Below, in pieces: positions 1-5,860 of a stretch of 6,139 nucleotides of DNA. Under the pieces are notes generated by a model that was not told where the DNA came from, searched no databases, and worked only from the letters and a program-made list of their open reading frames with translations. Source of the DNA: Candidatus Bathyarchaeota archaeon (GTDB lineage Archaea > Thermoproteota > Bathyarchaeia > TCS64); assembly GCA_020697635.1 (NCBI GenBank), contig JAEHCT010000087.1, positions 1 to 6,139 of the forward strand, read 5' to 3'. Positions within the stretch are counted from its first letter, which is position 1, and every line of letters starts with the position of its first letter. The position numbers and the translations under genes were made by a program.

Positions 1-23
1 CTCTTTTCTTCAAGATCAGCCCC

Positions 24-941
24 ATGACAGAGGATACCTACGACGTCATAATAGTGGGCGGAGGCCCAGCGGGGCTCACAGCCTCCCTCTACACGGCCCG
101 CCACAACCTCAAGACCCTGGTCCTAGAGGGCAGGAAGACCGGAGGCAAGGCGCTCGAAGCCCACTGGGTAGATAACTACCCTGGCTTCCCCGACGGTATC
201 AGCGGCCAGGATCTCATGGAGAAGATGATCCAGCAGACCCTGAGGTTCGGCGCCGAGATCAGGAACGAGACGGTGGTGGGCCTCAGCGACTTAGGTGACC
301 TCAAGATGATCAACACGAGGATGGGCTTCTACCAGACGAAGTCGGTGGTGGTCGCCACGGGGATAAGCCGGAAGAGCCTGAGCGTCCCCGGCGAGAACGA
401 GTACAAGGGCCGCGGCGTAAGCTACTGCGGCATCTGCGACGGCCCCTTCTTCAGGGACAAGACGGTCGCCGTCGTCGGGGGCGGCCACGAGGCCGTCCAC
501 GACGTAGAGGTGCTCTCCGAGACCGCCGCCAAGGTCTACGCCATCCCAGGCAAGAAGGGTTACAGCGAGGACTTCCCCGAGCTCACCCGAATAAAGGAAG
601 ACCCGAAGGTCGAGTTCATAACCGGAGCCGACGTCAAGGAGATCGGCGGATCGGACTTCGTCGAGTACGTTACCCTGGACGGCGCGGGACAGGAGCGGCT
701 GAGCCTAGACGGCGTGTTCATAATACTGGAGCACGTCCCCACCGCCGGCATCCTGGGGGAGGCAGGAGTCGACACAGACGGCGGCGGCTGCATCATGGTG
801 GATGGCGACATGGAGACCAGCATCAAGGGCGTGTTCGCTGCCGGAGACTGCACCTGCGAGGGGATGCAGATAGTCACGGCGGCCGGGATGGGGGCCAAGG
901 CGGCGCTCTCCGCCATGAAGCATGTGAAGTCCCTGAGGTAG
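24..941 (+). CDS. trxB: Thioredoxin-reductase-like FAD/disulfide oxidoreductase with atypical NAD(P)H site
   Basis: The 305-residue protein has the length and order of low-molecular-weight thioredoxin reductases: an N-terminal FAD Rossmann motif (GGGPAG, residues 12-17), an NYPGFP segment (51-56), a redox-active CGIC disulfide (C135/C138, followed by DG), a second nucleotide fold (VGGGHEA, 151-157) and the C-terminal FAD motif FAAGD (271-275). It should pass electrons through FAD to a small thioredoxin, in the cytosol; the CPHC protein encoded 7 bases downstream is the obvious partner. The second nucleotide site is unusual. Where NADPH enzymes have HRRxxxR, this one reads PGKKGYS (175-181), so the arginines that grip the 2'-phosphate are missing, and the usual Arg-Gln near the C-terminal flavin motif reads Met-Gln (281-282). 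By family knowledge, archaeal and clostridial relatives with such losses use F420H2, ferredoxin or an unknown donor. Extra cysteines lie at 276 and 278. The ATG at 24 leaves only a few residues before the FAD motif, as is normal. Any promoter is outside the window. Confidence 0.93.
   Translation: MTEDTYDVIIVGGGPAGLTASLYTARHNLKTLVLEGRKTGGKALEAHWVDNYPGFPDGISGQDLMEKMIQQTLRFGAEIRNETVVGLSDLGDLKMINTRMGFYQTKSVVVATGISRKSLSVPGENEYKGRGVSYCGICDGPFFRDKTVAVVGGGHEAVHDVEVLSETAAKVYAIPGKKGYSEDFPELTRIKEDPKVEFITGADVKEIGGSDFVEYVTLDGAGQERLSLDGVFIILEHVPTAGILGEAGVDTDGGGCIMVDGDMETSIKGVFAAGDCTCEGMQIVTAAGMGAKAALSAMKHVKSLR
935..939 (+). promoter_or_regulatory. Shine-Dalgarno for the CPHC redox protein
   Basis: GAGGT lies inside the last codons of the reductase gene and ends 9 bases before the GTG start at 949. 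It matches the archaeal anti-Shine-Dalgarno core and supports both the GTG start and translation of the second gene from a shared mRNA. It is the clearest ribosome binding site in the window. Confidence 0.55.
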
Positions 942-948
942 GACTAAG

Positions 949-1203
949 GTGAGAGTAGAACTCTTCTTTTCGCCCGTCTGCCCCCACTGCCCCAGCGCCC
1001 GCAGGCTGGTCTCAGAGGTTGCCGGGAGGCACCCCCAAATCGAGTTCGTCGAGGTGAACACCTACACCGAGGAAGGCATCGAGAGGGGGATGAGCATGGG
1101 AGTCATGGCAGTGCCCACGGTGGCCGTGGACGACGAGATCAAGATTGTGGGCTGGCCCTTTGATGAGAAGGACCTGGTTCGCCTGATCAAGACCAGTGGG
1201 TAG
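949..1203 (+). CDS. Small thioredoxin/glutaredoxin-like protein with CPHC active site
   Basis: This 84-residue protein has a minimal thioredoxin fold: a first strand (VELFFSP, 3-9), a redox CPHC motif (C11, C14) at the start of the first helix, a second strand (IEFVEVN, 31-37) and the cis-proline motif AVPT (P56), followed by the last hairpin and helix. There is no signal peptide, so it should be cytosolic. It most resembles the short archaeal thioredoxins that carry CPHC, such as Methanocaldococcus jannaschii Trx1 (MJ0307), which is reduced by an F420-dependent flavoprotein (family knowledge). The gene starts with GTG, preceded by a GAGGT site within the upstream gene. The 7-base gap makes cotranscription with the reductase very likely. 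I infer that it is the substrate of that reductase and then reduces protein disulfides. A glutaredoxin role is less likely because the fold is paired with a thioredoxin-reductase-like partner. Confidence 0.88.
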   Translation: MRVELFFSPVCPHCPSARRLVSEVAGRHPQIEFVEVNTYTEEGIERGMSMGVMAVPTVAVDDEIKIVGWPFDEKDLVRLIKTSG

Positions 1204-1230
1204 ATACATTTTTGGGTATGTAGATGTATT
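1201..1230 (+). repeat. Two imperfect 10-base direct repeats before enolase; possible promoter/operator
   Basis: TAGATACATT (1201-1210) and TAGATGTATT (1221-1230) match at 8 of 10 positions and start exactly 20 bases apart, about two helical turns. ATACAT (1204-1209) and ATGTAT (1224-1229) also form an inverted pair. This is the most AT-rich stretch between the first gene pair and enolase. It could hold a TATA element, around 1205-1212 or 1217-1222, for the start at 1245. The two copies are short, so chance is a real alternative. Confidence 0.3.
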
Positions 1231-1244
1231 CCGACTGGACAAAT

Positions 1245-2501
1245 ATGGACGACAGAATCAAGACCATCCACGCCAGAGAGATACTGGATAGCCGGGGCAA
1301 CCCCACAGTCGAGGTCGAGGTAACCACCGAGAAAGGCTACCTCGGCAGGGCGGCGGTGCCCAGCGGCGCCTCTACGGGTATCTACGAGGCCATCGAGCTC
1401 AGAGACGGTGGCAAACGTTTCCACGGGAAAGGAGTCACCAAAGCCGTAGCAGCCGTCGACGGAGAGATAGCGGGCAGGCTAATCGGGCTCCAGGTTACGG
1501 AGCAAAGAAGAATCGACGAGGCGATGATCCTGCTGGACGGCACCGAGAACAAAGGCAGGCTCGGAGGAAACGCCGTCCTCGGCGTCTCGGTTGCGTGCGC
1601 CAAGGCCGCAGCGGCGACTAAGGGGCTGAAGCTATACGCGTACATAGACGCGGGGGCCACGCTGCTCCCCGTGCCTTTCTTCAATGTAATCAACGGCGGA
1701 AAGCACGCGAGTAACCAGCTTGACTTCCAGGAGTTCATGTTGGCCCCCACGGGCGCCAAGAGCTTCAGGGAGGCGTACAGGATGGGTTCAGAGATATACC
1801 AGGACCTCAAGTCACGGCTCCTCAAGGACTACGGGAAGAACGCGGTTAACGTGGGCGACGAGGGAGGGTTCAGCCCGCCCATTGATAGTCCCGAGGAGGC
1901 TCTGGACGCCATAACGGCTTCAGCGGATGAGATGGGGTACGGCGGCGTCACCAAGCTGGGGATGGACGTGGCGGCGAGCAGCTTCTACAAGGACGGAGGG
2001 TACAGCTTCAAGGGGAAGACCCTGTCTAGGGGCGAGCTAATCGACGTCTATGTAGAACTGGTCTCTAAGTACCCTATATCAAGCATCGAGGACCCCCTGG
2101 AGGAGGAGGACTACGAGGGCTTCGCCGAGATGACCCGGGCGCTGCCCATCCAGATCGTTGGGGACGACCTATTCGTCACCAACGTGAAGCGGCTCAGTAA
2201 GGGCATAGAGATGGGGGCCTGCAACAGCCTCCTCTGGAAGGTGAACCAGATAGGCAGCCTCACCGAGGCCAGGGACGCGGCGAGGCTTGCGATGGACAGC
2301 GGCTACACGGTCATGGCGAGCCACCGCAGCGGCGAGACCGAGGACCCCTTCGTCGCCGACCTCAGCGTCGGGATAGGGTGCGGCCAGATAAAGACTGGTG
2401 CGCCGGCGAGGGGTGAAAGGACGGCCAAGTATAACCAGCTTCTCCGCATCGAGGAGTGGCTGGGCGATAAGGCCCGGTACCCCACCGGCCTCTTTTCCTA
2501 A
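1245..2501 (+). CDS. eno: Enolase (phosphopyruvate hydratase)
   Basis: It interconverts 2-phosphoglycerate and phosphoenolpyruvate in glycolysis and gluconeogenesis; cytosolic and Mg-dependent. The 418 residues cover the whole family: a small N-terminal domain with AREILDSRGNPTVE, then the barrel. All key residues are present when aligned to yeast enolase: the SGASTG loop (40-45), E163 (in QEF), E206 (in GDEGGF), Mg ligands D241, E282 and D307, catalytic K332 (in KVNQIG), H360 (in SHRSGETED) and K383 (in IKTGAPAR). Offsets from yeast numbering stay constant within each half (5, then 13), so there is no internal frameshift. An in-frame ATG at 1224 would add seven residues (MYSDWTN) that relatives lack and would start inside the AT-rich repeat region, so I prefer the ATG at 1245. 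The gene follows the redox pair by 41 bases and may be cotranscribed with it or use a local promoter. Function is secure; only the start is open. Confidence 0.97.
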   Translation: MDDRIKTIHAREILDSRGNPTVEVEVTTEKGYLGRAAVPSGASTGIYEAIELRDGGKRFHGKGVTKAVAAVDGEIAGRLIGLQVTEQRRIDEAMILLDGTENKGRLGGNAVLGVSVACAKAAAATKGLKLYAYIDAGATLLPVPFFNVINGGKHASNQLDFQEFMLAPTGAKSFREAYRMGSEIYQDLKSRLLKDYGKNAVNVGDEGGFSPPIDSPEEALDAITASADEMGYGGVTKLGMDVAASSFYKDGGYSFKGKTLSRGELIDVYVELVSKYPISSIEDPLEEEDYEGFAEMTRALPIQIVGDDLFVTNVKRLSKGIEMGACNSLLWKVNQIGSLTEARDAARLAMDSGYTVMASHRSGETEDPFVADLSVGIGCGQIKTGAPARGERTAKYNQLLRIEEWLGDKARYPTGLFS

Positions 2502-2513
2502 CCCTTTCTTATT
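2489..2513 (+). terminator. Pyrimidine-rich possible terminator after enolase
   Basis: TCTTTTCC spans the enolase stop codon and is followed by CCCTTTCTTATT. T-rich tracts without a hairpin are the usual archaeal termination signal, and a new promoter-like element follows at about 2531. The tract is not a pure T run, so the call is weak. Confidence 0.3.
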
Positions 2514-2530
2514 GAACCTAACCAGCCCAC

Positions 2531-2538
2531 TGATATAC
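2531..2538 (+). promoter_or_regulatory. TATA-like box for the AlkZ-like gene
   Basis: TGATATAC is centred about 32 bases before the ATG at 2567. Archaeal transcription starts about 25-27 bases past the TATA centre, which places it near 2561, only a few bases before that ATG. This favours the ATG at 2567 over the in-frame TTG at 2546, which would lie upstream of the predicted transcription start. Confidence 0.45.
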
Positions 2539-2566
2539 TCCTACATTGAATAAAAATTCAAAGAAG

Positions 2567-3712
2567 ATGTACAAGGCCACCCTTGAGCGGCTGGCATACT
2601 ACAACCTTGAGAGGCACAGCCTTATCGACAGAGCCCCAAAAATAGACGCGATCAAGGTCATCGAGGACATCTGCGGCCTCAACGCCCAAGGCGCCCTCAA
2701 CTACAACCTGAGCCTATGGGCCAGAGTGGAGGGGCTGGACACCCAGTTCATCAGAGACTCGATGCGGGATAAGACCCTGCTCAGATCCTGGTTCATGAGG
2801 AACACCGTCCACATCATGACAACGAGACAGGCCTTCGTCGCCCGCCTCGCTCTGCGGGAAAGCCTCGTGCAGGAGTGGAACAGGTGGACGGTTAAGACGG
2901 GCTCCAAGGAGAGCCCAGACTCGTGGACGGTCCACTACGGCGAGGTGCTCGCCGCGCTGGATGAAGGCCCTCTGTCGATGAGTGAGCTTCTCGATAGATA
3001 TAGCCCCGCGTCCGAACACCCGAGGCGGACCCTCAGCAGGACGGTGAGGGAGATGAGCCTGAAGGGCCTCGTATGCAACGCCGAGCCCAGGGGATCGTGG
3101 TACCATGACACGGAGCAGACCTACGCAGACGTCAAGCGGTGGGTGCTAGGCATGACCGAGACCGATAAAAACCGGGCTCAGATAAGCCTGATGACAGACT
3201 ACCTACTAGCCTATGGCCCAGCCACGGTACAGGACTATGCCTACTGGACTGGGATGAAAGTCTCCGCCGCGAGAGAAGTGTTGCGGGGTTTAGAACCAGA
3301 GCTAGCTGTGGTGGAGACCTCAGGACAGAGGGGGAAGCTATACGTTCCCCGGGAGTCCCTCCGAGACTTGGATCACGCAGAAGCGACTCCGTTGGTCCGG
3401 CTGCTCCCCAAGTTCGACGCCCTAGTCATGGGGCACAGGGATAAGACCCGGTTCATGGACGAGGCCACGAGGAAACGCGTCTTCCTGCCGACCGCCGAGG
3501 TGTCGGCGACAGTGCTCGTCGACGGTAGAGTGGAGGGAGTCTGGAGGATAAAGAAAGATGGTGCCGCGTGGAACCTCAGCGTCGAGCTATTCAAAAGGCT
3601 CGACGAGGAGCACATGGACCTGCTTGGCAGCGAGATCCAGAGCATGAAGGAGTTCACCGGCTTCGAGATAAGGGAAGAGGTCTCGACGGCCTATGCTACT
3701 TGCCTCTTGTGA
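2567..3712 (+). CDS. Winged-helix DNA-binding protein, AlkZ/YcaQ-like (HTH_42) family, possible DNA glycosylase
   Basis: The 381-residue protein carries hallmark segments of the HTH_42 family in order: GLNAQ followed by LSLWARVEGL (37-57), LLRSWFMRNTVHIM (71-84), a middle winged-helix region (about 125-185), LLPKFDALVMGHRDK (279-293) and ATVLVDGRVEGVWR (314-327). Members include Streptomyces AlkZ, which removes bulky adducts and crosslinked bases, and E. coli YcaQ (AlkX), an interstrand-crosslink glycosylase. In those enzymes the catalytic motif is Gln-x-Gln or Gln-x-Asp at the position that here reads N39-A40-Q41, so chemistry may be altered or lost. No signal peptide or membrane segment is seen, which fits an intracellular DNA-acting protein. 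A TTG at 2546 could add seven residues, but the TATA position favours the ATG. The gene has its own promoter, and its 3' end overlaps the opposing M20 gene by 17 bases. Family membership is solid; enzyme activity is inference. Confidence 0.87.
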   Translation: MYKATLERLAYYNLERHSLIDRAPKIDAIKVIEDICGLNAQGALNYNLSLWARVEGLDTQFIRDSMRDKTLLRSWFMRNTVHIMTTRQAFVARLALRESLVQEWNRWTVKTGSKESPDSWTVHYGEVLAALDEGPLSMSELLDRYSPASEHPRRTLSRTVREMSLKGLVCNAEPRGSWYHDTEQTYADVKRWVLGMTETDKNRAQISLMTDYLLAYGPATVQDYAYWTGMKVSAAREVLRGLEPELAVVETSGQRGKLYVPRESLRDLDHAEATPLVRLLPKFDALVMGHRDKTRFMDEATRKRVFLPTAEVSATVLVDGRVEGVWRIKKDGAAWNLSVELFKRLDEEHMDLLGSEIQSMKEFTGFEIREEVSTAYATCLL

Positions 3713-4907
3713 CGACCTGGTAGCCGCTCAGGGCCATGGCTTTGCTGCATGTCACCATCTCGTCTATCCGTACATGCTTTTCCACGTCGTCCGGGTAGCC
3801 CCTTGGTCCGTAGAGGCAGCACTCGACGCCCGCCTGGGCCAGGTGGGCGGTGTCGTTGCCGCAGTAGCTCCTCGGGATGACGGCGCCTATCCTCTTGGGG
3901 TACTCCCCCGTCACCGTCCTGTGGCTCTCCTTGAGTATCTGCACCACCTCGGCGTCGGGGTCCACGCCCATCGGGGGCATGACGGTGCCGCCGACCCTGA
4001 ATTTGGGATTCACCGGGTACTCCAGCTCGTACCTGAACTCGGGGTCCTCGACAGCGATCTCCTCAAGCATATCACTGAACCTCCCGTTGATCTCGTCGAT
4101 GGTGTAGCCAGGCGGGTAACGGAAGTCCACGATCACCGTGCAGAAGTCGGGGATGTTATAGGGGCCGGCGAGGTCGTGGTCGCGGTTCCTGCCGCCGATG
4201 ATGCTGCCCGCGACCCAGCGGGGCGCCCCCGGGAGGTCGGGGTCCCGCGCCTCGAACTCCATACCGTCCATGCGGTCCAGTACGGCCCTCATCTTCTTGA
4301 CGGCGTCTATGGATTCCTCCATGCGGCTTATGTGCTCGGATTTACCGATGACGTTGATGGCGAAGTCGTGGACGCCCACGCACTTGGTGAGTATGTTCTC
4401 GACGCCGTAGGGCTCCGGGACTATCGCGTAGTCTGTCCATATCCCCTCTTTCAGCATGTGGACTGTGCCGACACCTCCCTGGAGCTCGCCCACCACAGTT
4501 GCGCAGACCAGGTCTCCCCTGAGCTTTGCGCCTGATCGCTTTATTGCGAGGGCCGCCATTAGGAACGCTGCGTCGCCGCTCTTCATGTTGTGGACGCCGG
4601 CGCCCCAGAGCCTGTTCCCCTCGACCCTTGGCTCGTATGGATCCCGCATCCAGTCAGCTGTGATAGGGTCTATGTCCAGGTGGCCGTTGAACATCATGGA
4701 TTTGCCGGTGCCGTCGCCCTTCAGGACGCCTATGACCTGACGGCGGCCGGGCTGCACCTCCTGTACGATGACCTCGTCGAAGCCCTGATCCTCGTACCAG
4801 TCGATCATGTAGTCCACGGCGGGGCCCTCCTTGTTGGTGAGGCTGGGCTGCCGGATGAGGTCGCAGGCGAGGCCAACGATCTCGTCCCTCTTCAGGTGGT
4901 CGAGCAC
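3696..4907 (-). CDS. M20-family (ArgE/DapE-like) metallohydrolase-like protein with divergent metal site
   Basis: The 403-residue protein has the M20 layout: an N-terminal catalytic part, an inserted dimerisation domain (about 178-295) and a C-terminal catalytic part. Relatives remove acyl or amino-acid groups from small amides and peptides in the cytosol. Visible motifs, numbered from the GTG at 4907, are GHLD (H76, D78), GAGVHNMKSG (N107), GELQGGVGT (E141), PEP (E165), a dimer-domain His (H192), NDTAH (351-355) and the last metal-ligand His in EKH (H378). The usual bridging aspartate of the DMK motif is N107, and the second glutamate of the EE pair is L142, so two standard metal-ligand positions differ. 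I recall other M20 proteins with an NMK/GE pattern, so this may be a subfamily rather than decay. The start is GTG with AGGT 6 bases upstream; a TTG at 4913 is possible, and an in-frame TGA just before it rules out longer forms. The substrate cannot be told from sequence. Confidence 0.88.
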   Translation of the reverse strand: MLDHLKRDEIVGLACDLIRQPSLTNKEGPAVDYMIDWYEDQGFDEVIVQEVQPGRRQVIGVLKGDGTGKSMMFNGHLDIDPITADWMRDPYEPRVEGNRLWGAGVHNMKSGDAAFLMAALAIKRSGAKLRGDLVCATVVGELQGGVGTVHMLKEGIWTDYAIVPEPYGVENILTKCVGVHDFAINVIGKSEHISRMEESIDAVKKMRAVLDRMDGMEFEARDPDLPGAPRWVAGSIIGGRNRDHDLAGPYNIPDFCTVIVDFRYPPGYTIDEINGRFSDMLEEIAVEDPEFRYELEYPVNPKFRVGGTVMPPMGVDPDAEVVQILKESHRTVTGEYPKRIGAVIPRSYCGNDTAHLAQAGVECCLYGPRGYPDDVEKHVRIDEMVTCSKAMALSGYQVVTRGK

Positions 4908-4913
4908 GTTCAA

Positions 4914-4917
4914 ACCT
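4914..4917 (-). promoter_or_regulatory. Weak Shine-Dalgarno deciding the M20 start
   Basis: On the minus strand AGGT ends 6 bases before the GTG at 4907 but directly abuts the TTG at 4913. The spacing suits the GTG. Only four bases match, so this is modest support. Confidence 0.35.
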
Positions 4918-4940
4918 AATCAAAGAGAATCCAACTAACA

Positions 4941-4950
4941 CGCATTTATG
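4941..4950 (-). promoter_or_regulatory. TATA-like box for the M20 gene
   Basis: On the minus strand CATAAATGCG lies about 40 bases before the GTG at 4907. A transcription start 25-27 bases downstream would fall near 4921, giving a leader of about 14 bases that includes the AGGT site. It is the most AT-rich element at the right distance. Confidence 0.4.
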
Positions 4951-4969
4951 GTTTCACCCGGAGCAGTTA

Positions 4970-4982
4970 GGCTTAAAGAGCC
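4970..4982 (+). promoter_or_regulatory. TATA-like box inside a small inverted repeat before the regulator gene
   Basis: GGCTTAAAGAGCC contains the TATA-like CTTAAAG (4972-4978), centred about 35 bases before the GTG at 5010, which would give a leader of some 8-10 bases. GGCT (4970-4973) and AGCC (4979-4982) are inverted arms around a five-base spacer, so a dimeric regulator bound here would cover the promoter. With four-base arms the symmetry may be chance. A self-regulating site for the downstream gene is inference. Confidence 0.35.
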
Positions 4983-5009
4983 CTCAAGCGTTACCTGTCT
5001 CTGGTTCAC

Positions 5010-5798
5010 GTGAGCGACTTAGAGCGGTTCCACGACCTCATGTTCGAGGTGAGCAACGAGGACAGGGTCAGCATACTGAGGGAGCTGAGGAAGGAGCTTT
5101 CCACGTACAGCGACCTGTCACGGAAGCTGGACATAACAACCCAGGAGGTGAGCCGCCACCTATCCCGGCTCACAGAGAACGGCCTAACGACAAGGAGGAC
5201 TGACGGTCTCCTTGAGCTCACGTCCTACGGGGAGCTTGTGCTCAGGCAGCTCAACGCCGTGGAGTTCACGTCGAAGCATCGCGAATACTTCGTGAGCCAC
5301 GTGTTGAGCGGCCTGCCGGATAAGTTCGTGTCCCGGATGGGGGAGCTCAGGGAATGCACGCTCAACCTAGATGTCATGGTGTCCATACACAGAGTCCAGA
5401 AGATACTGCAGGAAGCCGAGGAGTACGTCTGGGACATCAACCTTCCCTACATCGCGAGCGCCTTTCCATACATAAGGGGGAGCTTCGAGAGAGGGATCGA
5501 AGGCCGGTTCCTCCACGGCGAGACCCTGCACGTGCCCAACGAGATGAGGGGCGAGAGGGACAGGGTGTTCAGCGATCAACAAGTCCGAAGCCTCAAAGCC
5601 GAGGGGGTATACAAAGAAAGGCTCGTTGAGGCCGGGCTCATCATCTACATGTCCGAGAAGGAGCTCGCCCTCCTCTGCTTCCCAGACGCCGACGGCAGGT
5701 TCGACTACAGAGGCTTCACTTCGACAGACCCTGATGTCTTGGCATGGTGCAGAGACGTCTTCCTCCATTACTGGGAGCAGGGGACAGACGTCAAGTAA
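5010..5798 (+). CDS. Archaeal HTH transcriptional regulator with FilR1/DUF1724-like effector domain
   Basis: The 262-residue protein begins with an ArsR-like winged helix (about 10-82), including SNEDRVSILREL and a recognition-helix region TTQEVSRHLSRLTENGL (43-59). A C-terminal domain (about 115-258) follows, with the RGFTSTDPDVLAWCRDVFLHYWE pattern split across 234-256, typical of the FilR1_middle/DUF1724 family. That family is mainly archaeal; FilR1 of Methanosaeta (Methanothrix) controls methanogenesis genes and answers a small signal molecule. This protein should bind DNA in the cytosol, probably as a dimer, but its ligand and targets are unknown. The GTG at 5010 keeps the family's usual helix before SNEDR; an ATG at 5040 would trim ten residues. 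No Shine-Dalgarno is visible, and a TATA-like box upstream suggests a short-leader mRNA. It is divergent from the M20 gene across about 100 bases, so joint control of both genes is plausible. Confidence 0.87.
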   Translation: MSDLERFHDLMFEVSNEDRVSILRELRKELSTYSDLSRKLDITTQEVSRHLSRLTENGLTTRRTDGLLELTSYGELVLRQLNAVEFTSKHREYFVSHVLSGLPDKFVSRMGELRECTLNLDVMVSIHRVQKILQEAEEYVWDINLPYIASAFPYIRGSFERGIEGRFLHGETLHVPNEMRGERDRVFSDQQVRSLKAEGVYKERLVEAGLIIYMSEKELALLCFPDADGRFDYRGFTSTDPDVLAWCRDVFLHYWEQGTDVK

Positions 5799-5830
5799 TC
5801 TCGACTAATCGTGGTGAACTGAAAAGAGTT

Positions 5831-5838
5831 CTTATCTC
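5831..5838 (+). promoter_or_regulatory. TATA-like box for the PolX-like gene
   Basis: CTTATCTC, preceded by the purine-rich GAAAAGAG that resembles a TFB recognition element, is centred about 26 bases before the ATG at 5861. That is the spacing expected if transcription starts at the start codon (leaderless). TAGGAGA at 5838-5844 resembles a Shine-Dalgarno but lies 16 bases from the ATG, too far to be a good one. Confidence 0.45.
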
Positions 5839-5860
5839 TAGGAGACACCCTGATCAATGT

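Noticed and set aside
1..23. Possible end of an upstream gene or a promoter at the left edge
   Set aside because: Only 23 bases are present; they are T-rich at first, but no stop codon context or TATA element can be assigned.
560..1061. Minus-strand open frames opposite the reductase and the CPHC gene
   Set aside because: They overlap well-supported genes, show no domain pattern and have no promoter or ribosome-binding support.
1224..1244. N-terminal extension of enolase from the ATG at 1224
   Set aside because: The seven extra residues do not fit the family, and the codons lie in the AT-rich repeat region; the ATG at 1245 gives the usual enolase start. It cannot be fully excluded.
2546..2566. 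TTG start of the AlkZ-like gene
   Set aside because: The TATA-like box at 2531-2538 predicts transcription beginning near 2561, downstream of this TTG, and an ATG follows at 2567.
3693..4535. A 280-residue open frame on the plus strand opposite the M20 gene
   Set aside because: It is rich in Val, Ala, His and Asp with no recognisable motif, and lies antisense to a clear M20 protein. GC-rich codon use on the other strand explains its openness.
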